A stretch of 64,000 bases of DNA from a virus: IMG/VR virus record IMGVR_UViG_3300005528_000059, positions 1 through 64,000 of that record; one strand, 5' to 3'. A model generated the notes under the pieces. That model was not told the DNA's origin and ran no database searches. It saw only the letters and a program-made list of their open reading frames with translations. Each line of letters starts with the position of its first letter. Within the stretch, counting starts at the first letter, position 1. Position numbers and translations under genes: made by a program. Positions 15,025 to 23,520 of this stretch are shown here, piece after piece.

Positions 15025-15453
15025 ATGCAGACTAAAGAAACTGAGTTTTCAAAATTCGTGAGGACCACAGATAAAAGTTTTGACCTACGTCGTATCGAAA
15101 CTGCCGAAGAGGATGGAACTGCGGATTTGCTTGGCTATCATGTGCCGACAGGGAAAGGTTTAACTATTGAGCTCAAGTCCCGACCAGTTAACAAACTAGG
15201 CAAAATTGATATGCAACTCAAACCCGACCAGCGTATCTTCCTAAGATGGGCTACACACTTTTTAACTTCACTAGTTGTTGTTGATTTGCAGGACGAGCGT
15301 GTGCTAATTCTTCCAGCGGTGAATACGTTAGGGTGGCATACAGGCACTCATCTAACCCAGGAGCTGCAGAGTTTGATCGACTTAGGTGGATTTGTCGTTC
15401 CAAAGGAGAAATTGCACGCTGCCCTTGCTGCCTACCTTACAAGGGCGGTTTAG
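15025..15453 (+). CDS. PD-(D/E)xK nuclease-like protein
   Basis: 142 residues. The motif order fits a restriction-fold nuclease: Asp34 in GTADLLGY, Glu49-x-Lys51 in LTIELKSRP, then Gln69 in LKPDQR. This resembles VRR-NUC or Holliday-junction-resolvase-like phage enzymes. It is first in the replication block and directly before an SNF2-type helicase, a common pairing in phage recombination modules. Metal-dependent DNA cleavage is inferred. Confidence 0.75.
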   Translation: MQTKETEFSKFVRTTDKSFDLRRIETAEEDGTADLLGYHVPTGKGLTIELKSRPVNKLGKIDMQLKPDQRIFLRWATHFLTSLVVVDLQDERVLILPAVNTLGWHTGTHLTQELQSLIDLGGFVVPKEKLHAALAAYLTRAV

Positions 15454-15529
15454 CCTGCCTAAGCCTTGCCCTACCCTATAGCACAAACAAGCCACAGCGC
15501 AGCGCCCCAGCCTCCTAAAAGGTCTATTT

Positions 15530-17212
15530 ATGCAGCAAACCACCCAACCCAAGCTAAAGCTAGAGCGAGGTGCTATAGTTATAGAAGGTCAGATGTCTGA
15601 CAAGCTAGAATATACGCTTGCGACACTTCCTGGAAAGAGTAAGCGGCTAAACGGCACAGTCTATATTCATGAGACACAGCAGAATATGGACTACATTATC
15701 AACAGACATCCGAATATTCAAATGGATGGATATCTAAGATCAAAATATGTTATCTCATTTGACGATGAAGAATCTCAAGCCATTCCGGATTTTGCGAAAG
15801 ACTATGTTTTTCACACCCAACCGTACAATCACCAGAAGAAAGATTTTTATAGATTCTGTGACGCTAATTTCTACGCCTTATTCTACGAGATGGGCGCTGG
15901 AAAAACTAAACTGGTCATCGATCTGACTGCAGTCAAATATCTAGCGGGTGATGTCAACACACTTATCGTTATTGCTCCCGGAGGTGTTCATCGACAATGG
16001 GCGGAAGAGCAGATACCAAAACATCTTCAGCCAGACATTCAAAGAATGTGTCATGTGTCGAGTGCTCGCGAATACAGAAAAGGTATTGACAACTTCGAGG
16101 AAGTCTTAGCGTTTGAGGGTTTAGCTGTTTTCTGTTTTCATTATCAAAGTGTCTCACTCGAAGACGGACCTGTACGAGATTTGATTAATCGAGTCATTCG
16201 TACTCGTAAGAAAGTTAAAGTAGTATTCGACGAGTCTACTGCGATTAAGAATGAAAAGTCTAACATCACAGAGTATATGCAAAGCCTTACCTCAAGAACA
16301 GTTTGTCGTGCGATTTTGGACGGCACACCTGTTACGAAAAATCTGTTCGATGTGTTTAGCCCCTTCAAGTTTTTAAGCCCAACAGTCTTCGGTGATAACT
16401 ATTATGCTTATCGTGCTCAGTATGCTGTAATGGGTGGGTACAAGAATAAGAAAATCAAAGCGTACAAAAATCTTGATGAGGTTCAAAATAAGATTGACCG
16501 TTACGGAAGTCGTGTTCTGAAGAAGGATTGTATGGACCTTCCTGAGAAAATCATTGACTATACATTTACAGAATTGACACAGCAGCAGTTAGATACTTAC
16601 TCGCTTTTGAAAGAGCAGTTTGTTATCGATATGAGCGAGGGTAAAATCCAAGACGTCGTTCGTGCTGCTAACAGAATTCAGATTCTTCAAGCTATCTTGT
16701 CAGGCTTCATACCTAACCCCGAAGATAAGCCTAAGCGGATTGAAAGTAATCGTGCTACGACAATGGTCGAGTGGTTGCGCATGAACGAGAAGAAAACAAT
16801 TATCTGGGCAAAATATCACGAAGAAATTGCTATAATCAGTGAGACGCTTGCTAGGAGCTTCAACGAAGGATTCGTTGTTTACTCCGGACTCCAGAACGAT
16901 GATCAGAAACAAGCAAATCTTAAAAGGTTTAAAACTGACCCAGGAACGCGCTTCATCATTGGCAGTAAGTCCATGGATCGAGGTCTAGACATAGTAGAAG
17001 GGAAACGGGCTTTCTGGTATTCACCGACTTACATGCTCGACCAGTATCTACAGGCTAACGATCGTATCCATCGTGGTGGTCAAACTGAGTCTGTGCACAT
17101 TACCCGATGCACAGCGGGCGGAAAATACGTAGACCAACAGGCTTGGGATACATTAGAGATGCGTAAGAACTTTGCGACTGAGCTGCTAGATGTTAGAAAC
17201 AGTTTCTTATAA
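15530..17212 (+). CDS. SNF2/SF2-type DNA helicase
   Basis: 560 residues. Motif I is MGAGKTK (121-127), motif Ia near LIVIAPGGVHRQW, the Walker B variant FDEST (233-237), motif III LDGTPVTKN, and the C-terminal RecA domain ends with motif VI (QANDRIHRGGQ). This is the layout of SNF2/RapA-like phage helicases (about 450-600 residues). It acts on duplex DNA using ATP, probably in replication or recombination with the preceding nuclease. AAAAGG precedes the ATG. Confidence 0.92.
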   Translation: MQQTTQPKLKLERGAIVIEGQMSDKLEYTLATLPGKSKRLNGTVYIHETQQNMDYIINRHPNIQMDGYLRSKYVISFDDEESQAIPDFAKDYVFHTQPYNHQKKDFYRFCDANFYALFYEMGAGKTKLVIDLTAVKYLAGDVNTLIVIAPGGVHRQWAEEQIPKHLQPDIQRMCHVSSAREYRKGIDNFEEVLAFEGLAVFCFHYQSVSLEDGPVRDLINRVIRTRKKVKVVFDESTAIKNEKSNITEYMQSLTSRTVCRAILDGTPVTKNLFDVFSPFKFLSPTVFGDNYYAYRAQYAVMGGYKNKKIKAYKNLDEVQNKIDRYGSRVLKKDCMDLPEKIIDYTFTELTQQQLDTYSLLKEQFVIDMSEGKIQDVVRAANRIQILQAILSGFIPNPEDKPKRIESNRATTMVEWLRMNEKKTIIWAKYHEEIAIISETLARSFNEGFVVYSGLQNDDQKQANLKRFKTDPGTRFIIGSKSMDRGLDIVEGKRAFWYSPTYMLDQYLQANDRIHRGGQTESVHITRCTAGGKYVDQQAWDTLEMRKNFATELLDVRNSFL

Positions 17213-17221
17213 GGAGTGCAC

Positions 17222-17854
17222 ATGAGCGACATCGACTTTGATGAGCTAGAGCAGGATTCCCAGCTTAGTTCAGTATCCGATAAACATTATGAAAATCTTT
17301 CTGAAGCTGTTGAAAAGCTAGCTATCCTTCGCGCACGTAAGGCTAAAGGCGAAACGTACATGAAGGAGATTGATGCTGAGATGGCTGATCTTCAACGTCG
17401 TGTCCTGCCAGCTATGATGGAAGCGGCAAGAACAAAAGACTTCACCTCCTTGGACACTGCTACCAAGGTGGAGATGAAGACCATCATCAAGGCTACCATG
17501 CCTAAAGAAAAAGATGATGACGATCATGATGAGCCGTACGAGGTACGGAAAAAGAAAGCTATTGGGTGGCTTGAAAGAAACAATCTTGATGATATTGTGG
17601 CACGCGAGATTTCCGTGACACTTGGCAAAGACTCGACAGAGCTTGCCCAAAGACTTCTCGACGCCATACGACTAGCTTCGAATGGTGCCGTGGAGCCAGA
17701 ACTGAAAGATAGCGTCAATTATATGACGCTTAACGCAGTTCTAAAACGCCGTCTGGAGTCTGACCAAGAGGTTCCAACTTCAGAAGACGGCTTTGACGTT
17801 TTTACTGGCCGCATCGTAGATGTTGTGTCAGCTACAAAACGTAAGAGAACGTAA
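17222..17854 (+). CDS. Replication-block protein, unknown
   Basis: 210 residues. Helical N-terminal half with an acidic stretch (KEKDDDDHDEPYE) and a C-terminal part ending in basic residues (SATKRKRT). AAGGAG (17211-17216) dictates the ATG at 17222 rather than the GTG that overlaps it. It sits between the helicase and the SSB-tailed protein and is probably a DNA-associated accessory factor. No family recognised. Confidence 0.8.
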   Translation: MSDIDFDELEQDSQLSSVSDKHYENLSEAVEKLAILRARKAKGETYMKEIDAEMADLQRRVLPAMMEAARTKDFTSLDTATKVEMKTIIKATMPKEKDDDDHDEPYEVRKKKAIGWLERNNLDDIVAREISVTLGKDSTELAQRLLDAIRLASNGAVEPELKDSVNYMTLNAVLKRRLESDQEVPTSEDGFDVFTGRIVDVVSATKRKRT

Positions 17855-17894
17855 GAGCAAGAAATAACTAACGAAAAACAAAGGACTAATAACT

Positions 17895-18779
17895 ATGACC
17901 GATGAAAAGAAAAAGGCTTCAACCGAAGTCGCAGAAGTAGAAGTCAAGGAAACAGCACTCACAACAGCAGCCCCGATGTCCATGGAGGATATGCTGGAAT
18001 CTGACTCCGGCTCAGGTATGGAAAACCTGACCAGTGATGTTCTTCAGATTCCGTTCCTTACTATTTTGCAAGCGCTCTCGCCTCAAGTTACTCGCGGTAA
18101 TGCCGAGTATATCAAGGACGCGCAGCAAGGTATGATTTTTAACACCTTGACAAAGCAAGTCTATCCAGCTATCGCGGCTGATGACGAGCCAGGAATCTTG
18201 GTGAGCGCAGTGTACTTCGCAACGAAGCATATTGAGTGGAAAGATCGCAAGAAAGGTGGCGGTTTGCGTCGTGTCTGGGGCGAAGACTTGAGCTTCCAGA
18301 ACTCGCCTGACTACGTTTACAACGCTGAGTCACAAACTTACGTCAACGCAGATGGCGAGAGCTCTGTGATTCAGCACTTGGAAACTTATCTCCAAATGTT
18401 GGGCACCCCTGAGCAACTGGAGTTGAGCCAAGCTATCGTCAGTATGAAAGGTACTCAACTGAAGAAAGCGAAGATGTGGAATAGCTTGCGGACAAACTTG
18501 CGTGTCAAGACACCATCTGGAAAGCTCATCAATCCACCTTCGTGGTTCGGTGTTTACAGATTACGTACAGCCCTGGAAAGCAACGACTCCGGTAGCTGGT
18601 TCGGTTGGAAAATTGAGCACTACAAGAATCTGAACGAGTTCGAAGAAGGTCCGTACATCTACGGAGAGGCAAAACGCCTTTACGAAGGTATTCACGATGG
18701 TTCTATTCGTGCTGATGAGAACATGCGCAGCGTAGAAAGCCTTTCCAACGCTGACGTAGCTAGCGATATTCCGTTCTAA
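17895..18779 (+). CDS. Probable single-strand DNA-associated protein with SSB-type tail
   Basis: 294 residues. The core (IPFLTILQALSPQVTRGN, YIKDAQQGMIFNTLTKQ) matches a phage family found in replication modules. The C-terminus SNADVASDIPF copies the acidic SSB tip (D-x-I-P-F) that docks host and phage replication proteins. Two other proteins in this window end the same way. A single-strand DNA or recombination role is likely; no OB-fold is evident from sequence alone. Confidence 0.75.
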   Translation: MTDEKKKASTEVAEVEVKETALTTAAPMSMEDMLESDSGSGMENLTSDVLQIPFLTILQALSPQVTRGNAEYIKDAQQGMIFNTLTKQVYPAIAADDEPGILVSAVYFATKHIEWKDRKKGGGLRRVWGEDLSFQNSPDYVYNAESQTYVNADGESSVIQHLETYLQMLGTPEQLELSQAIVSMKGTQLKKAKMWNSLRTNLRVKTPSGKLINPPSWFGVYRLRTALESNDSGSWFGWKIEHYKNLNEFEEGPYIYGEAKRLYEGIHDGSIRADENMRSVESLSNADVASDIPF

Positions 18780-18815
18780 CTGCTAAAAGCAGCTTTGCGA
18801 GAGTAAACCCACTTG

Positions 18816-18857
18816 GCTTCTGCGCAGGATTGTATATACCTATTCCTGGGCAGAAGC
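18816..18857 (+). promoter_or_regulatory. Long hairpin in leader of the Ala/Lys-rich gene
   Basis: GCTTCTGC (18816-18823) pairs with GCAGAAGC (18850-18857), and CAGGA pairs with TCCTG inside it, separated by a G-G mismatch, with a 14 nt loop that contains TATATACC. No T-run follows. It lies 31 nt before the start codon and could control translation or RNA stability. Confidence 0.55.
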
Positions 18858-18888
18858 ACCCAACTTATCCGTTTTGAGGAGTATGAAA

Positions 18889-19611
18889 ATGAGTGAAGTC
18901 GAAGAAGTAGCAGCCGCAGAAGTTGAAGACAAAGCTGCGAAGGCCGCTGCAAAAGAAGCCGCGAAAGCTGCCAAGGCTGCTGAAGCTGCTGAAAAGAAAG
19001 CTGCAAAAGCTGCTGAGCGTGAAGCTGCGAAAGCCGCCAAGGCTGCTGAAAAGAAGGCTGAAGTTCCAGTGTTCGTCGGCCCTAACGCCGCGAGCGAAGG
19101 CACTGTTTATGATCGCCTGCGCAAAGTAGTTTCGGGTGCTGAAGGTTTACCAATGGATGAGTTGATCACTCACACGATCACCAGCGGCTTTGTTGCTGAT
19201 AATTCCAAGGCGTTCACCGACAAGCCAGCATCCTTCTTGCGCGGCTACTTCACCACGGGTATCCGCAAGGGCTTCTTTGCGACCACTGCTGGAGCAGTTT
19301 ACACGAGCGAAAAGCGTCAGCAAGCTACTCGCAAGGTAGCCAAGGAAGTTCCAGAAAGCGCATCAGTTGTCCTGTTGGTGTTGCAGCAATTGGCAACTGT
19401 CGCAGCTGATGGTGAAAGCAACGTCGGCGTGGGCGTCGAGCCTCAAGAAATTGTGAAGGCGTCCGAAAAGACGAAGTCCACAGTTAACAAGGCGCTGAAG
19501 AAGCTGGAAGAAGGCGGTTACATCGAGCTTGACCAAGTCGGTGAGCCTGACCCGAAGGACGTCGCTTTCCTTACCCAAAAAGGCTCGGATTACACAGTCG
19601 AAGCTGCGTAA
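18889..19611 (+). CDS. Ala/Lys-rich-tailed winged-helix DNA-binding protein
   Basis: 240 residues. Residues ~12-58 are almost only Ala, Lys and Glu (KAAKAAEAAEKKAAK), like a histone-H1-type tail. The C-terminal domain (~165-225) has a MarR-like helix-turn-helix and wing (EIVKASEKTKSTVNKALKKL, EEGGYIEL). GAGGAG lies 7 nt before the ATG at 18889; an ATG at 18883 is too close. It likely coats or regulates phage DNA. A strong terminator follows. Confidence 0.8.
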   Translation: MSEVEEVAAAEVEDKAAKAAAKEAAKAAKAAEAAEKKAAKAAEREAAKAAKAAEKKAEVPVFVGPNAASEGTVYDRLRKVVSGAEGLPMDELITHTITSGFVADNSKAFTDKPASFLRGYFTTGIRKGFFATTAGAVYTSEKRQQATRKVAKEVPESASVVLLVLQQLATVAADGESNVGVGVEPQEIVKASEKTKSTVNKALKKLEEGGYIELDQVGEPDPKDVAFLTQKGSDYTVEAA

Positions 19612-19627
19612 TTTCTGATTATCTTTT

Positions 19628-19659
19628 AAGCCCGATCCTAGTGCAGGATCGGGCTTTTT
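19628..19659 (+). terminator. Strong rho-independent terminator
   Basis: AAGCCCGATCCT (19628-19639) and AGGATCGGGCTT (19645-19656) form a perfect 12 bp stem with a 5 nt loop and are followed by TTTTT. It separates the DNA-binding gene from the modification cluster. Confidence 0.95.
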
Positions 19660-19677
19660 GTTTGAGGAGGACCTCCC

Positions 19678-20571
19678 ATGCTTGTGAAGCCAATGTCTAC
19701 TAGACCTAAGACTTACGAAGAAGCCCTGTCTCTTCTGGAATACTATCTTCATGAGAGGGAGAAAATTCGCTTAGCTAAACTCGGGGATAGTCACCCCACT
19801 TCAAGCGACCCTATATTGAAAAAGTATAGGTTTACCAATGTCCTGCGCGCCCACGATCGTACTACTCAATGGGGTGTAGAGAACATCTACAAGCCTTTGA
19901 TGGCTGAGGATGCAGGCGCAGAGATTATTCTTTTGAACGCTGGTATCTTTAGATACTTTGGCACGACTGACTTTTTCAAAGAGTTAGGCATTCAACGCGA
20001 CTTCCAGCCTGAAGTTATCATTGGGAAAGCACGGGAAATGCGCGCTCGTGGCCAGAAAGTTTTTACGTCGGCTTACGTAATCACTAACGGTGGTATCAGT
20101 CTGCCAAAAGAAGAGGTCGTAGTCAACCATTACATCAGGGCATTGTACACTAATATTCCCGAGATTCTAGGGAACTACGAGAACAAATTTGAAATCTACG
20201 CAAAGCGTATGTATCAGCTCAAGGGATTTGGTGGCACAGGTTTCATGACAAAGGAAGTTCTTTCCGATGTCCTCCTGTCAGGTGTAGTAGACTTCACTGA
20301 CAAGTACGAGTGGAGTCCGGTTGGTCCTGGAGCCCTTCGTGGCTTAGGTTGGATGTTTCCGAACAGTCGCCACAATATTCCAAAAGGTGACAAAGCTGTC
20401 CCTCTTCTCCGTATGATTGCCAAGGACTTGAAGTTAGAGCCTTGGATGCCTCAGTTTGGAAAAGAGCTTGACCTTCACGGTATTCAATTTGCTATGTGCG
20501 AGCTTGACAAATATGCGCGAACGCTATATGATGGCGGCGCACCTAAAGCAATCTACAAGCCCTACTTCTAA
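19678..20571 (+). CDS. Thymine hypermodification protein, HMUDK helical / aGPT-PPlase family
   Basis: 297 residues. The family signature is strong: SDPILKKYRFTNVLRAHDRT (43-62), KVFTSAYVIT in the middle, and GPGALRGLGWMF near the C-terminus. Proteins of this family (5-hmdU DNA kinase helical domain, or alpha-glutamyl/putrescinyl-thymine pyrophosphorylase) act in making hypermodified thymine in phages such as phiW-14 and ViI. No P-loop kinase is fused here. It opens a run with a glycosyltransferase-like protein, a ThyA-fold enzyme and an HD nucleotidase. GAGGAGG precedes the ATG. Confidence 0.88.
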   Translation: MLVKPMSTRPKTYEEALSLLEYYLHEREKIRLAKLGDSHPTSSDPILKKYRFTNVLRAHDRTTQWGVENIYKPLMAEDAGAEIILLNAGIFRYFGTTDFFKELGIQRDFQPEVIIGKAREMRARGQKVFTSAYVITNGGISLPKEEVVVNHYIRALYTNIPEILGNYENKFEIYAKRMYQLKGFGGTGFMTKEVLSDVLLSGVVDFTDKYEWSPVGPGALRGLGWMFPNSRHNIPKGDKAVPLLRMIAKDLKLEPWMPQFGKELDLHGIQFAMCELDKYARTLYDGGAPKAIYKPYF

Positions 20572-20585
20572 CTCGGAGCGAAGTA

Positions 20586-21407
20586 ATGACAAAAGAAATG
20601 AGAATTTATATTCCCAGTCGGGGAAGAGCCGACCCACGGCTTCAATACACCTCAAGAATCCTTAACGATGCAGGTATCGTTCATTACCTAGTAGTTCGCC
20701 CAGACGAGATGGAAGCATACCAAATAATGCTCAATCATCATGCCGATGAATTTCGTCACACAAAACTTCTCGATCGTCCAGAGTCCTGCACGAACTTGTC
20801 ACAGACACTTAGCCACTTGATTCGAGTATCCGCAGGGATTGGTGTGAACTGTTTGCTGCTAGATGACGATCTTCGTTTCAGCAGACGTATTAGCCAGAAA
20901 GGTCCAGAACTCCGTAAGGCTGACCCTCAGGACATGCCTGAGCTTATCGCACGCTTAGCAGCACTTCTTGATGGTGACGTGAAGATGGCTGGTATTTCTG
21001 CCCGTACTATGAACCAAAATCGCTATCCTGATACGGTTCAATACTGTGGTCGCCAGATGCAAGCTCACGCTATTGACACAGAGTTTTTCGTTGATGAGGG
21101 TATCGATCCTGCACGAGTTATCTGTAAGTCTGATTTTCACATGACGCTTTGCGTGTTGGAAGCGGGTTATCGTAACGCAATCATTTGTGATTACACCGTG
21201 GACCAAGCTTCTGGCTCGAACGCCAAAGGCGGAGTTTCTACCTACCGCACTGCTGAAGTTATCAATGAGGGTGCAGAGCTGCTAAAACAACTGCATCCCG
21301 ACTACGTTAAGATCGTAGAAAAGGCTACCGTGTGGAAAGGCATGTCTGGCATCCGTAAGGAAGTCAACATCGGTTGGAAAAAAGCTTACAAGGAGGCTAA
21401 GTTATGA
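20586..21407 (+). CDS. GT-A-like glycosyltransferase, TAGT-like, probably for modified base
   Basis: 273 residues. It opens with MRIYIPSRGR, the nucleotide-sugar strand-loop of GT-A folds, and has a DxD-type metal motif in LLLDDDLRF (Asp93-95). A later conserved stretch reads GGVSTYRT. This resembles the TET/JBP-associated glycosyltransferases predicted to add sugars to modified bases. It overlaps the ThyA-fold gene by ATGA. The acceptor is inferred from neighbours to be a hydroxymethyl-type pyrimidine in DNA. Confidence 0.75.
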   Translation: MTKEMRIYIPSRGRADPRLQYTSRILNDAGIVHYLVVRPDEMEAYQIMLNHHADEFRHTKLLDRPESCTNLSQTLSHLIRVSAGIGVNCLLLDDDLRFSRRISQKGPELRKADPQDMPELIARLAALLDGDVKMAGISARTMNQNRYPDTVQYCGRQMQAHAIDTEFFVDEGIDPARVICKSDFHMTLCVLEAGYRNAIICDYTVDQASGSNAKGGVSTYRTAEVINEGAELLKQLHPDYVKIVEKATVWKGMSGIRKEVNIGWKKAYKEAKL

Positions 21408-22465
21408 AGACTATGTTAGAATCTACTCATCCCGATTACGGTCTTTTGTTTATCGCACGAGATGCAATGAACAATTCAGGTTGGATCAAGCGCGATAGTC
21501 GTGCTGGTTTCACAGTTGAGTTTGAAAGCCCTGTGATCGTCAAAAACAGCCGTTACTATATTTCGTCTTCGCCTGTTCGAGATGCTAATCCGTTCTTCCA
21601 TTTGGCTGAGTCCCTTTGGATGCTTGCTGGTCGCCAGGACTTGGACTTTCTTCTTATCTTCAACTCCACCTTCGGCCAGTTTTCTGACGATGGCAAGTTT
21701 GTTCGCGGTTCGGCCTATGGTTATCGCTGGCGTGAATTCTTTGGCAAAAATCAGATTGCTAGTATTATCAATGAGTTACAGAATACTGCGTCGCGTCGTG
21801 CTGTTCTAACACAGTGGTCTGTCGAAGACCTTAACATTGACTCCAAGGACGTTCCCTGCAACACTCAAACGTACTTCCTTGTTCGCAATGGCAAGTTAGA
21901 CATGACTGTAGTCAACCGCTCAAACGATTTGATCTATGGAATGTACGGAAGCAACATTGTTCACTTCTCGATTTTGCATGAGTATATCGCTTCTGCGCTG
22001 AACATCGAGAAAGGCGATTACTACCAAATGTCAAATTGTTTGCACATCTACACGGATAACTCTGTGTTCCAAAAGATGCAAAGCAACTATCGTGCTGACT
22101 TCTCTGCTCCCGAAGTCGACAACGATTTGGCAGGCTATTGTGATAATCCTTACGGCTCATTGGTCCAAGCACCAATTGGTGACGCTGTGCAGTTCATGTC
22201 TGACCTCACTGAATTTTTTAATAAATTCGATGAGTTGCGTAGTACTGCCCCCGATCGTGATGCTCTGGAAGATTTGGGCCTAGCTCTTGGGCAAATCCGA
22301 GATACGACTTCCCCTTTGCTTCAAGATTTCTATCACATGGGCTTAGCCTGGATTTCTTTCAAGCGCAAACAGAAGCCTATTTGGTTGCCGAACGACGGTG
22401 GCACTATCTGGCGTTTCGTCAGTCAGAATTACCTGACACGTCGCAACAGGGAGATTCTTTCTTGA
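21404..22465 (+). CDS. Thymidylate synthase-fold enzyme (TS or dUMP hydroxymethylase)
   Basis: 353 residues, longer than E. coli ThyA (264). Key features: AYGYRWR (104-110), the phosphate-binding Arg pair SRR (130-132), the catalytic Cys152 in DVPCNTQ, RSND (172-175) and Asn184 in YGSNIVHFS. Two points set it apart from ordinary ThyA: the residue after the catalytic Cys is Asn instead of His, and the loop before Asn184 is one residue longer. In a hypermodification cluster a dUMP hydroxymethylase is as likely as dTMP synthesis. AAGGAGG precedes the ATG. Confidence 0.88.
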   Translation: MKTMLESTHPDYGLLFIARDAMNNSGWIKRDSRAGFTVEFESPVIVKNSRYYISSSPVRDANPFFHLAESLWMLAGRQDLDFLLIFNSTFGQFSDDGKFVRGSAYGYRWREFFGKNQIASIINELQNTASRRAVLTQWSVEDLNIDSKDVPCNTQTYFLVRNGKLDMTVVNRSNDLIYGMYGSNIVHFSILHEYIASALNIEKGDYYQMSNCLHIYTDNSVFQKMQSNYRADFSAPEVDNDLAGYCDNPYGSLVQAPIGDAVQFMSDLTEFFNKFDELRSTAPDRDALEDLGLALGQIRDTTSPLLQDFYHMGLAWISFKRKQKPIWLPNDGGTIWRFVSQNYLTRRNREILS

Positions 22466-23022
22466 TACAGAATCTAGCACACTTAGAGGATCGTTTGGAT
22501 ACGGGTGGTGTAACTCGCTACCACGCTGCCCCCGACGTAGAACCTCAGAATATTGCCGAACACTCTTGGAGGGTCTGTCAGACCCTCCTTTTCATTTATC
22601 CAGAGGCTTCTGCTGACTGCATGCGGTATGCCCTTGCCCACGACATGGATGAACGTTTCGTAGGGGATATTCCTTACTTTACAAAAGCAAAATTAGACAT
22701 GTCGGTTGTCGAAGCCGAAGCAGACAAACTGTTAGACAACTTCATGGACTCCACGGATGTCCGTGGAACAAAACTTCAGAAGCACGAAAAACTACTTGTT
22801 GATTTCTGTGATCGATACGAGCTAACCGTTTACTGCCTTAGCCAAAGGACACGCGGGGGACGCCGTATAGCGCTCTCGGGTATTAGTATATGCTTGCGTA
22901 CCCTAGACGAGTTTAGAGCTATAGCTATTAGCGCCCCTGTTCTACGAACGCAAATCTATGCGTTAGCACGCACTATGGAGTTGCTAGTGTACGAGGCAAA
23001 TCTATCTCTAAACAAAAATTGA
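22462..23022 (+). CDS. HD-domain 5'-deoxynucleotidase (YfbR-like)
   Basis: 186 residues from a TTG at 22462 that overlaps the stop of the ThyA-fold gene; AGGGAGA lies upstream. The HD motif is clear: TRYHAAPDVEPQNIAEHSW (His34) and ALAHDMDE (His60-Asp61), with DIPYF next. YfbR-type enzymes remove the 5' phosphate of deoxynucleoside monophosphates. In phages with altered thymine such enzymes can lower a competing nucleotide pool. Substrate not provable here. Confidence 0.85.
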   Translation: MIQNLAHLEDRLDTGGVTRYHAAPDVEPQNIAEHSWRVCQTLLFIYPEASADCMRYALAHDMDERFVGDIPYFTKAKLDMSVVEAEADKLLDNFMDSTDVRGTKLQKHEKLLVDFCDRYELTVYCLSQRTRGGRRIALSGISICLRTLDEFRAIAISAPVLRTQIYALARTMELLVYEANLSLNKN

Positions 23023-23076
23023 AGTGGCGTCTGACGTTTAGGTAAGTTACACTAAAACACAAACAAGGAGAGCACC

Positions 23077-23520
23077 ATGATTGACCAAGTAGGTGGTAGT
23101 CATTATTCTAGAGCAGGCAATTTCCAGCATTGGGATTTGTGGCTTCTTATTCGACCTTTTGACGGTAACATCCTTATCTACGCAGCTACCAAGTATCTTG
23201 CTCGCCTTGATATGAAAGAGCCTTTGGTGGGTGTTCGTAAGTCTATCTCTTATCTTGAGAAGTATCTTATCCACGTCAAGCAAAAAGCTGCTAATCCACA
23301 AGTGCCGTTTGCTGTCTGTATCTCCCAAGAGCCTACGCCACTTGATCGTATTCTTCAAACGCTTCCAACGGTTGAAACTGACCCACGCATCGTTGGTGTG
23401 TATATCGCTCTTAGCGGACATCCTACCTTGAGTACTGTCGAAAATTGCGTGAAAGTTCTTAAGTCCTACGTCGAGGACGAACAAAGAAAGCCTGTGGCGG
23501 CTGATGCTTTTAACATCTGA
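23077..23520 (+). CDS. DUF3310 protein (T7 gp1.7-like nucleotide kinase family)
   Basis: 147 residues. The first ~70 residues hold the DUF3310 pattern: VGGSHYSRAGNFQHWD, then YAATKYLAR, then VRKSISYLEKYL. T7 gp1.7, in this family, phosphorylates dTMP and dGMP. The C-terminal half is extra and unrecognised. It is placed between the HD nucleotidase and DNA polymerase, fitting nucleotide metabolism. AAGGAGAG precedes the ATG. Confidence 0.8.
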   Translation: MIDQVGGSHYSRAGNFQHWDLWLLIRPFDGNILIYAATKYLARLDMKEPLVGVRKSISYLEKYLIHVKQKAANPQVPFAVCISQEPTPLDRILQTLPTVETDPRIVGVYIALSGHPTLSTVENCVKVLKSYVEDEQRKPVAADAFNI

